Assembly (NCBI GenBank): GCA_037954325.1
Contig: JBBMNZ010000001.1
Location: 15,869,258-15,933,257 of the forward strand
Direction of reading: 5' to 3'
Source of the DNA: Fistularia commersonii
Taxonomy: Eukaryota; Chordata; Actinopteri; Syngnathiformes; Fistulariidae
DNA: 64,000 nt
This document shows, piece by piece, positions 13,801 through 25,800 of the stretch. The position numbers and the translations under genes were made by a program. The first letter of the stretch is position 1, and each line of letters opens with the position of its first letter. The notes under the pieces are model-generated. The model saw only the letters and a program-made list of their open reading frames with translations. It did no database searches and was not told where the DNA came from.

Positions 13801-16800
13801 CAAAATTGTCAGGAGAAGAAGACACGCCTGCGGGAGGCGTACCAGGTGAGCTAACAGCTAGCAGTCTTCTTCTTCACTTGTTCCAACTTGCTTGAACATG
13901 TTTTTCCAGCTCTTCTCTACAGTCTCCATTGCTTTGGACTGTTGACCTCATGTACTCAATATCATCCACCTTATTTATCTCAACTCTTTGTAGTCTCATG
14001 GTTCTACTTGGGTCCCTCACATTCACACACATTATTCTGTCTTGCTCTTGCTAACTTTCATTCCTCCCCTTTCCAGGGCATACCCCCTTCCACCTGGTCT
14101 CAATACACATCACAATGCCATCTGCAAACATCATAGTCCAGAGATATTCCTGTCTGATGTCTTATGCCAGACTGTCCATCACCTTTCCAAATAAGATGGG
14201 GCTCAGTGCAGATCCCCGATGTGGTCCTACCTCCACCTTGAACTCCTCTGTCACACCTCACCACAGTCTTACAGGTTTCATTAATGTTCTGCACCACAGT
14301 AACATACTTGTATGCCTTTCCAGACCTCCTCAAACAATACCACCGTTCCTCTTACAGCACTTTATAATCACATTATATGCTTTTCCTTGATCTATGAAGG
14401 CAAAGTGCAGCTCCTTCTGACCTTCTCTGTAAATCTATCAAATTTCTTAAAGCAGATGCTGCATCTATAGTGCTCTTTCTTGGCAGGGCCATACTGCTGC
14501 TCACAAATGCTGACTTCTGCTCTTTGTCTAGTTTCCACTACTCTTTCCCGCAATGTCATTTTATGGCTCATCAAATTTACTCCTCTATAGTTACCACAAT
14601 GCTGCACATCTTTGTGGGTACAATAGGTACCATCACACTTCTTCTCCATTCCTTAGGCATCCTCTCACTCTCTAAGAGCTCCAATGATCTAGTCAAAAAA
14701 TCTATTGCCATCTCTCCAAGATGTTTCCCTGCCTTTTGAATCTTCGTTGTCTTCGATGTCCTCCTCACTTCATCTCTATTAATCTCTGCTACATTCTGGT
14801 CCGCAAGTCACCTCTTCACTGGTGTTTATTTTCTCAATCACCTCTTCAAAGTACTCTTTCCCTCTGCCAATCACTCCTCTAACGTCTGTTAATACATTTC
14901 CTGCTCTAACCTTAATCACCCAAACATGCTGTACATCCTTTCCATCTCTATCTCTCCGTTTTGCCAACCTGTATAAATTACTTTCCTTCCTCACTTTCCA
15001 ATCTAGCATACAAGTCATCACATGTCCTTTTTTTGGCCTTTGCCCGCTCTATCTTTAACTTGTACTGCATCTCCCTGTACTCCTGTCAGCTTTCCTCAGT
15101 TCCCTTAATCTCCCACTTCGTCTTTGCTAACCTCTTTCTCTGTATATACTTCTGCACTCCCTCATTTCATCACCAAGTCTCCTTATCTACTATCCTTCCA
15201 GACAACACACAAAGTAATCTCCTAGCTGTCTCCCTGATCACATTAGCTGCAGTTATCCCGTTTGGAAGGACCTCCTGATCACCCAGTGCCTATCTCCACT
15301 CCTTCCTGGAGAGAGACTACTCAACACTCCCTTTTCAGCTTCCACCATTTTGTCCTCTGTTTTGCCTTTGTCCCCTTAATCTTCGTTGACAACAAAGATA
15401 CACTATATGGCCAAAAGTATTCGCTCACCTGCCTTGACTCGCATATGAATAAGTGACATCCCATTCCTAATCCATACCATTCAATATGACATTGGTCCAT
15501 CCTTTGCAGCTATAACAGCTTCAATTCTTCTGGGAAGACTGTCCACAAGGTTCAGGAGTGTGTTTATGGGTATTTTTGACCATTTTTGAGGTCACACACT
15601 GATGTTGGACGAGAGGGCCTGGCTCTCAGTCATCCCAAAGGTGTTCTATCGGGTTGAGGTCAGGACTCTGTGCAGGCCAGTCAAGTTCCTCCACACCAGA
15701 CTGTCATCCATGTCTTTATGGACCTTGCTTTGTGCACTGGTGCACAGTCATGTTCAAAAAGGAAGGGGCCAGCTCCAAACTGTTCCCACAAAGTTGGGAG
15801 CATGGAATTGTCAAAAAATATCTTGGTATGCTGAAGCTTTCAGAGTTCCTTCCACTGGAACTAAGGAGCTAAGCCCAGCTCCTGAAAAACAACCCCAGAA
15901 CATAATACCCCCTCCCCCAAACTTCACACTCAGCACAACACAGTCAGACAAGTACCGTTCTCCCAGCAACCGATGAAGCCAGACTCATCAGATGGAGAAG
16001 CGTGATTCATCACATTCGTCAGAACGCGTCTCCACTGCTCTAGAGTCCAGGGATGGCGCGCTTTACACCACTGCCTCTGACGCTTTGCATTGCACTTGGG
16101 GGTGTGTGGCTTGGATGCAGCTGCTCGGCCATGGAAACCTATTCTATGAAGCCCTCCGCGCACTATTATTGTGCTAATCTGGTGGCCACATTAAGTTTGG
16201 AGGTATGTAGCGATTCACTCTAAAGAAAGTTGGTGACCTCGTCACACTATGCGCCTCAGCATCCACTGACCCCGCTCCGTCAGTCAGACCTACCGCTTCG
16301 TGGCTGAGTGGCTGTCGTTCCCAAACACTCCCATGTTCTTATAATACAGCTGACAGTTGACTGTGGAATATTTAGGAGTGAGGAAATTTCACGCCTGGAT
16401 TTGTTGCACAGGTGGCATCCTATCGCAGCTCCACACTGAAATTCACCGAGCTCCTGAGAGCGACCCATTCTTTCATAAATGTTTGTAAAAACACTCTGCA
16501 TGCCTAGGTGCTTGATTTTTTACACCTGTAGCCATGGGAGTGATTGGATAACTGATTGCGATTATTTGGATGGGTGAGTTCGGACGCTGACTCCCATCAT
16601 GTTCTGTTATACATGTGAATCCATATTTTACATATTCTGCCGACCACTGTCTTTTTGTGCTTGACATAATTAGAAGAAGGGATTAAAACATTGAGAAAGA
16701 AATCACATGATAGACCATGTGATTCACATGATAGGTGTTATCAGCACCAATGGTGGTAGTTGTTTACCTGGGCCTTGACTGATCTGGAATGGAAGCCAAT

Positions 16801-19800
16801 TTGATTTGCATATTATTTTGGCACAAGTTTAATGGCGGGTGCCCTTCCTGACACAACCCTCGTGCCCTGGTTTGTATTCCCCTTGAGGCTACATTTCCAC
16901 CACCTTTAGGCTACATTGAGCTAACAGCTGGCAATCAGGTTTGATAATACTTAGCAGGGATGAGCATCAGTTGGGCAGCATAAGCTTTGCCAACAGCTGG
17001 TAATAACAGGTGAGATTGAAGTTTTGGTCCACTGGTCGAAGACTTAAACAGGACACAGACCATGTTCCTTCAGACTCCTTGCCCCTTGACCACCATGTGA
17101 CCCCGAAGAGAATATTTAGCCAAGTAAGTCCTGAAATATCCAGAACATTTATCATCTCAAAAAGAACATAATTCACACGGAACTTCTTGATATCTGTGAC
17201 CCCACCAGGGGACACATCCGCAAAGCATATTTGTTGGGTTCCTCAAAGTGTTCCTTCCACAACCCATTGCTGTGGTTGGGTCCAACCTCTGGACCAGATG
17301 ACAACAGGTGAACTTCCCTGAAGTTCAACACCATATGCATAGGGTCTTCCAGTAAAATTGACCCTCACCACCTTTAAGTTCGCTATGTCCAGTTGAGGTC
17401 TCCACCCAAAGACTTTGAGAGGACTGTTGTGTTCTTAGTTTCTGACGGTTTTTTATGCAAATTTTTATCTGAGCTACACCTAATTCCTAAGATGGATGCT
17501 AATTTAACAAATTTATTGGTGATCTTTGGGGAGCATCTGGGTTGATCAACTTCTAGTTCTTGAAGATTCAGAACAAGCGAGAAGCAGAATTAATGGTGTT
17601 ACCCAGCAACAACCTACCGGTACTTGATTTAGATCTGACTGAATTTGTGGTTATAAATCCAAGGGCAACCCTGTGTGTTCTCCAGGCACTGCAGTTCCAG
17701 CGCTCATTGGATGACACGGATGAGTGGGTGGAGTCCGTGGAGAAGGAGCTGGCCAATGATGACTGTGGAACTGACCTACCATCCATCAACAGGCTGCTGA
17801 AGAGCCTGCAGGGACAAGAAGAGGAAGTGGACGGCCTGAAGAACAGACTGCAGGTAAAAACCTTTCAGGTTTTCTGTCATGTTAAAGGTTGGTGTGCCTG
17901 ACCCAAACGCAAGGACACTCAGGAGGTAGGGGCTTATTGTCGAGGAAGGTGAATGGGGAACGGTGCTGGGGCAGGGTCGTCTCCGAGGTAATGCCGTGGG
18001 GAACTGGCAAGGAGAGGCGTCAACCATCAGGAACGAGGAGCTGGTGAGGAAGTGCAGGACCAAGAATCTAGGGAGCAAGGAACTTGGGGTGGTGTGGTGC
18101 CGGAGATAGAGCAATCGTCTTTGGAACTGAACATTCCTGGTTCAATTCCCGGCTCCTCCTAGTGTGTTGAAATGTTGTTGGGCAAGACACTTAACCCTTG
18201 ATTGCTCCCGTGGTGCTGGTCGACGGCATGCCTACTGCTCATGGTTTATCCATGATGGGTTAATTGCGGAGAACGAATTTCCCCAAGGGGATTAATAAAG
18301 GATAAATTACAACATCCCAAAATCTGGCTGGTGGCAGGCTCCTCTTATCCTCTGCTTGGTGAGGCCTGATCAGCTGCAGGTGTGCTGACACCCCCAGTTG
18401 GGCTCAATCAGGCTCACTGGCAACTGGTGCTGCACCCAGAGCCCTTGGCCCCTGCTTCAGGTCCAGGATGGCTGAGTTGGCTTCAGAGGTCCACAAGGAG
18501 AAGCTATTTGACTGATTCCGTATGAAACAGCAGTAGAAATTAGCAAACCCTAGGAACCTGTTTGTGGAATTGGCCAGTCCAGGACTGCTTTCATTTTCAC
18601 TGTGTCCGTGCGAAGCTGTCTGTCCTCAAGGATGTAACCGAGAAAGGCAATTTAGGGAGCACAAAGCTCACATTTCTCGGCCTCGACGTAGAGGCCGTCC
18701 TCCAGCAGTCCCATTTGTCCATGCTGACGGTGGTCTGAGTGAGGGAGCCAATGTTTGGTGGATATACCTCTAGGGCCTCCCTCTCCAGACGGGAAATATT
18801 AGAGCCGACTGGGAGGTAGCGGTGCCCCAGGGAGAAGATTTATGGTGCAATTGTAGGGGCAGTGAGGAGGAAAAGAGCCTCATCTTTGCTTAACTCCGTC
18901 TTCGGGAACAAGTCAACCGGTCGGCTTCTTCGGGATTAATGGGAAGCGGGCTTGGCGGGATGGCACTCAGCAAGCTACAGGAAAGGCAGTTAGATGACCA
19001 TGATTATACTCTAGAGCTCAGACCAGTTAAGGTGCGGGTTGTGGTGCTGGAGCCAGTTGAAGCCAAGGAAAACATGAAAAAATGGAAGGATATTTGTTCA
19101 CGGTGGTATCTGGAAATCAACTAAGGGCTTGGATATGTGGGTGATCTGAGGTAAGGCTCTACCATTAAGGGCAGAAACGGTTCAATGGTGTGGACAGGGG
19201 TATGGTTTCGATGTTTGACTCCTGGACCAGAGATTAATCGATCAGATTCTGCCCACAACCAGAGTCAATGAGTGCAGGACAGGCTTGTCTCCGGGGGAAT
19301 ATCACAAGGGTCTCAGGAACCAGGAGCTGGCAAGGAGAGACGTCAGGGGTCACAGGAAGCACTAGAATGCAGGGGGTCATAGACTTGCAAGGAACAACCA
19401 ACAATCGGGCACCAGAGGGCTGGTGGCAGGCTCCATTTATCCTTCACTTTACGAGGCCTCATCAATCATTCACCTGCTCAATGAGGCTGCATCCAGAGCC
19501 CGAGCCTCCGATCCCCCCCAACATCTTGATTCTTTTTCCATCCCCAATTTTCAGATGACAAGATGTTTACATTGTTCCTAATATTGAAAAATTCTGAGCA
19601 GTTAGTAAATAATTACGAATCTAATTTGGAGAAAATATTGTTTATTAATTATTGCATCCTGCAAATACATATTTGTGTTGTTGGAAATGATTTCAAAATT
19701 GAATGCCGTTCTTAAATCCTTATTTGTTTTGGAAAATATTATCAATCTCATCGCTCTTTTTCAATCCAATTTTCTTTGTTTTCTAAATGATTTCTAAATT

Positions 19801-22800
19801 TTAATGTGATAGTATTTTGTATATAAATAATCTATATTCAAGCTTTGATAAACTTTCTAGCAGGTTTCCATTTTGGTACCAAATTCCTGATCACTCTCCC
19901 CCTTGATATTCTGTCTAAAAATAGTAATTTACAAGAAAAGAGAGGAAAAAATGCAAAGATCAAACTTCAATCACAATTTAAAAAAAGGTACAAAATAAAG
20001 GAAACGGCAAATTCTCTCTTGAACATAAACAAAATACAGTATGTCTGAAGAAGAGATTATCTCTGTTGGACAAATTTATTACAGATTATCTCCATCTTTA
20101 CCTGCAGGGTTTGCTAGAGACGGCGAACACCTTCAGATCACAGGGGAATTTCCTGGCCGAAGAGCTTCAGACCAGAGCGTCTCACACTATCAGCAGGTGG
20201 AGGAATAATCTCTCGAACGCCTGGCACGGGTTTTTGAGCCTCATTGACACAATTGCAGTGACACAGATCAGATTGGCTCTGGAGTGGAAATTCATTAGAT
20301 GTGTTTAATATTGTCTTCCTTCATAAATACTTTGAGGCTGTTCAGTTTGAACTCTTGTAGACATTGGATATTGCTTCTCTTTGGTGTCTCCTCTGTCAGG
20401 TACAACGGTTTAGCAAAGCCCCTGCAGCACCGCAGGGAGACCCTGGAGGCTTGGCAGGTTCTCTTTCAGTTCAGCAGAGACCTGGAGGATGAGGTGGCTT
20501 GGCTGAGCGACCGAATGCCGGCCATCACAGCCAGAGATTGGGGAAACTCCGTAAGCAGCTGCCAGCAGCTGCTCCACAAACACCAGGTATCAAGAAGATT
20601 TCAGATTCTGATCTGCCTCTCCATGTTCTCCCGCTTGCGTTCTCCCTGTATGTCCTCGCCACGTTCTCTTGCCTGGGCTCTCTCCAGGGTTCTTTGTCTT
20701 CCCCCCGCACTTCAGTAACACTCAGTGTGCTCAGTGGAGACTCTAAATTGTCTGTAAATTTGAATGAGAAGATAGACAGCGGACCCATTCAAACCCGGCC
20801 TCTCACCACAGTGTCAGCTGCAATTGGCCCAGGCCCCCCTGGGAACCTGTAAGCAGGATAAAGTGGTATAGAAAATGAATGATTAGATGATTGAATGAAT
20901 GATGGTTATTTTTGGTTTGTCTATTTGGAGAGAGTTGCTTCATTTGTGTTTAATGGAATTTAGAATCAGTCCCCAAGGGGTAATTGGAGGGCATGTGGAG
21001 TAGCATTAGGATCATCTTATGTTCTTGATGTCTCAGAAAATGTTGAAAATAAAAGGTTTGGTTTTTCCGAGGTTGTTGCGCAAGAGATTTCAAGCCGTGC
21101 ACCATTGGTCCAGGCAGTTCAAGACACAGGGCATAGCCTGGTAAGAACTGTTGCTGGTGTGTTCATAATGTCAGAGATCTTTCACATCCAGGTGACGAAG
21201 ATGCTCCTTTACCTTATTGCTTCAGGTGAGAGCCCGTCACTTTGCATCTCACGACATCCAGAAGCGTCTGGAGGAGATGAAGAGTCTCCATGACGACCTG
21301 AGGATGGAAGCAGAGAAAAAGGGGAAGCTCTTGCAGGTGGCGCTAAACATCCACACCTTTGTTGCAGAGGTAATGGCTCAGGGTTGGACCGATGAAAGCT
21401 ATGGTTAACCTAATTTCATGCCAAAGGAAAGAGCATGGAGATAAATCTCAAAATTAACTGTTTTGTAAGAAAACATGCTTCTGTGCACTCACATGACTGT
21501 TGTTTAACTCTGTGTGTGGAGGTGTCTGAGCTGGAGCTTTGGTTGGAAGAGCAACAGGCAGTGGTGGAGTCCCGGGACTGTGGGAGAAGTGAGGAAGTGA
21601 CAGAGGCTCTGCTTAGGAAGCTGGACTCTTTGGAAGTGGAGATGGATAACCAGAGGAAGACGTTGGAAAAGCTGCAAGAGAGCGGAGCATCACTGCAACA
21701 CGTGGGACATCCAAACAGGTAAAGATCAGGGTGTCCCTCAGTCGGAGATGGCAGGGTCTTCTTTAAGATTTCTGACCAAATTATCATGAACACCCAGATA
21801 GGTGACCCAACTGGGGAGTATCAGACAACCACATAGGTAAAGTCAAAGGGTGGAGGGCAGGGTTCCTTGTGTCAATGATCTTGTTTTGATCTGTTTGTCA
21901 AACAGGACTAATTTGTACAAAACAGTGGTCAGATCAGTAATGCTGAACGTTTTTAGAGACAGTGGCATTGAGGAAAGAACAGGCGGCAGAGCTGAAGATG
22001 TTGATGTTCTCCTGCCAGGAATTAGTCCATCAGAGGGACAGCACATGTTAGATGTTTTGGAGATAAAGTCAGAGGCCAGACTGAGATGGTTTCTACATGT
22101 ACAGAAAAAGTGTAGTGAATATAGTGGTTGAAGGATGCTGAGATTGGAGGTGCCAGGTAGGAGGAGCACAGAGGGGGATATTAATGGATGTAGGAAAAAA
22201 AGGACATTAAGTTAGTTCGTGTCAGAGAGGAGGATCCAGAGAATCGGGTTAGATGGAGGAAGTTGATTCACTGAGGCAACCTCTAAAGGGAGTGGCTGAA
22301 GGAAAAAGAAGTCAAACAAGGCCAGTGAAGGGTTTGGACATTGTGGAGGCCATATGGGTAATTTCGGCAATTCATGATTATTTCAGTTCATACTCTATTA
22401 CAAATTTGATTTGAAAGACATTTCATGATTGATTAACGCTGAAAATGATTGGTTGATACGCCCAGTAGGACCCTGTATCGATTAAAGGTGTTTGGCTGGA
22501 TGGCAACCAGCAATTAGAGGAGTTTGAGCTAAATGGCCCGGGCCTGGAGCGTGCATGATTTTCTGATCATTACCCAAAATGTTTCCAAACATAATCAGAA
22601 TTGGTGCTTTTACAAGAATGTGATGTGATCGGAGTTTGATCAGAAAATTACCAGTTGAAGTCTAAAATGTGAGATTGAGGTGGCAGGTGAGATTCAATAT
22701 GGTTCCATATAGTAATGATGTTAGCATAGATTGACCTTCTCTTTTCCTTTTTGACCAGATCCTTGAAGATTTGTGATTAAGTCATTTTAAAGTCGAGCCT

Positions 22801-25800
22801 CAGCCCTTTTTTCCTCTCAGATTTGGATAGGTTATGTTGGAAATCTGTCAGACATACTAGATCCATTTCAAACCACATTATTAGAGAAATGCTGATCAAC
22901 AGATTGATAGTTTAAAGGTACAAAACAGACTTAAGCAGGCTGTAACCCAGGTTCTATGAGTTTGTAAGTCATGGCTGTCAAAGAAGCAGCGGATATTTTA
23001 AGTGGCATATTGCAGAAATGGATAATCTATAAAAGTGACAAGATCTTTAGGGGAGTCCTCAGATTTTTGCGTCTCTCTGCCCACTACCATAAAGGTCACG
23101 TTAAAGATCTTTCAGTACTGAGACCTGCAGCTCAATAACTTATATTTTGATTTTTTTCTCAGCCACCTGGTTAGTCAGTGTCTCCCAGCTGTGACGGAAC
23201 ACTTCCAGACGCTCCTCCGACTTTTTGGCTCACGCCGTAACATCCTGGAAGACCAGTTACGAGTTTATGTGTTTGAGAAAGAGGCCAAGGAGCTACAAGC
23301 ATGGCTGACCTCCAAGAAGAATTTGGCAGAGTCAGGGGACTGTGGACAAGACCTGGAAGATGTGGAGGTAGTGTGACCATTTTGGAATTACTTCTAATGG
23401 GGCCTATTGAGTTGCCATGATGATTGACATTTCCATCCCTTTTCCCCAGGTTCTGCAGAAGAAGCTGGAAGTTCTGGTGTCAGAGGTTTCTGGTCTGGGT
23501 CGCAGCCGTCTAACCTCAGTGCAGCAGCTGGGTCGAGGGCTGCAGCGGGACAGTCAGGTTCGTAGGAGGGACGACACTCTCAGCGAACTGTGGGAGGATC
23601 TAAACAACAGCATCAAGACCAGGGAACAGGTATGGTTCGATCAATGGTACGACGGTGGATGTCAGAGGGAAGAAGTGGTAGATGTTCGGTTTGTCCTTTA
23701 GAATCTGCAGTCGGCAAAGGAGATTCATCAGTTTCATCATGATGTCGACGAGCTAAAGGGCTGGATGGGTGAGAAAGAAGCAATGCTGGACTCGGAGGAC
23801 CAGGGCCAGGACCTGCAGTCGATCCAGGCTTTATTGCAACAACACAAGGCTCTGGAGGTAAGAAGCATTATGCCAGACAGAGATAGACTGAAGCCAACCT
23901 GATGATGGTCTACTGGAGGAACGTGTTTGACTTGGGTGACGTCCTCAGCATGAAGTCATGAGTCCTAAAAACCTGGTTCAAGTGACTAATTAATGGATTG
24001 TCTAAATGATGATTGTCACAGCCAGCAATTGACCTTATGGCGACCAAGCACCCAATTCATCAATTGTGCGTAGAAAAGGTTCAAATTTCTCGCGTTTGAT
24101 GTGTACGACAAATTTTCTGCCGCACAAAAAGCCCCCAAAAAATCCTTACTTCTCAAGTGTGTGGACAGCTGACGTGCGCACTCTTGTAAGTAATCTCTGT
24201 TGATAAATCCCAGCTGCTTGAAACGGTAGCGGCAATCCCCTTAAGAAGGCATTAATGGATTTTTTCCTTTTCTGAAATCACTGCAAAGAGGGAGAAGAAG
24301 AGCAATTTCACTGACATGGAGATTGAGGTTCTTGTAGAGGAAGTTGAAACGAACCACAAAATACTATTGTGATGATTTAATGCAGGTGTGACAAACAAAA
24401 GAAAGAACTGAATGTGGGAGAAGGTGACATACACAGGTATTTGTGTTGGATCTCAAAATTGAGCAGCGTCGGAAATTAAAAAGAAATGGTGGGACATAAA
24501 TGTCAATGCCAAAAAGTCACAGCTCAAACATTGCCTACATGTTAGAAGAACCATCTGAATCCCAGAAAATAAATTTGAATTCTTATAACACTCACCAATC
24601 AGCCAGCCACCCGCAACAACTCCTGCTTGGAGGCAAACACCCACTGAGCTGTTCTGCAGAATGAATGAGTCGTGCATTCCTCCAGGCTACCAGGACGAAT
24701 TTAACAGACCTATTTCGATTGCGGATTACTAGCTCGTTGAGTGAATTAAATCCTTTCCTGTTCATGTACCTGAGGTCATTTTGTGATGATGATATTATGG
24801 CCTACGCACAAGCAGGATCCATTACGAGTTGATGAATCCTATACTTTGCGTGGAAATGTTCATACACACACGTTTGATAAATGAGGCCCAAAACAAATGT
24901 TCTTCAAGGACATCATTACATATTTCTCAAGTAATACAAATAAAATGCATGATACTCAATATACAAGACAAAATACTTACAATAAGTAAGTTGGCTGGTG
25001 TCAACCACCTACAGGACAACTAGATCAGCTGCAACAACAGTGTTAATGCCCAACACTGGATTTGGTAAGAACTGGAGTTGTTTTTGTCTCCCCTCAGAGA
25101 GATCTGGTGCTGATATCTGAGGAGATGACCAAGACCAGAGACCAGAGCTGGGCGCTGAGCCGACGCCATCCTAAGGCCAGAAGTGCTGTCACTCAGAGGC
25201 TGGAGGAGCTGGAGGTCTGCTGGACCACCATCCAAGACAAGGCCTCCAAGCGCCGAACTAGACTGGACCGGGTCTGGAATGTGCAGAAGTACTTGTCCCA
25301 GTGGACTGAGCTCATGTAGGTTGTTTATGTGTTGAAAGAATGTAGGGGCATAGTGTACTAATAAAAACTCCCAACAAGGCGAAGTCTGATTGCGATGAAA
25401 CTTGTTTTCTGTTTTGAAATTAACCCAAGATGATTAGGGTGACAAAACACTGAAAAATGTACTCGATAATAGTTAAATGGGTCATTTCACTGGTTGAGAA
25501 TCTGTGACCAACTCCTTACTTGCAGCTTTGTGGTTTTGCCACTTTGGGTATTTGAGTCAATGTCTGGATCCTAAACTTCCACAAGAAAATGAACTTTTCT
25601 CACCTGAACCCAAGAACATAGAAGATCATCTGTGCTCTGTGTCGCTGTGTTTTCAATCAGGGTTCTGCTTAGGGAGATGTTGTCCCTGGTCAGAGGGGAG
25701 GTGCAGGGTGGGGAGAGAGTTGACCTGGAGGAGCTGCTCAAAAAACACCAAGAGTATCGAGTCCAGATGGATCGGCAGCTCAGCAGGTCACAGGCTGTCA

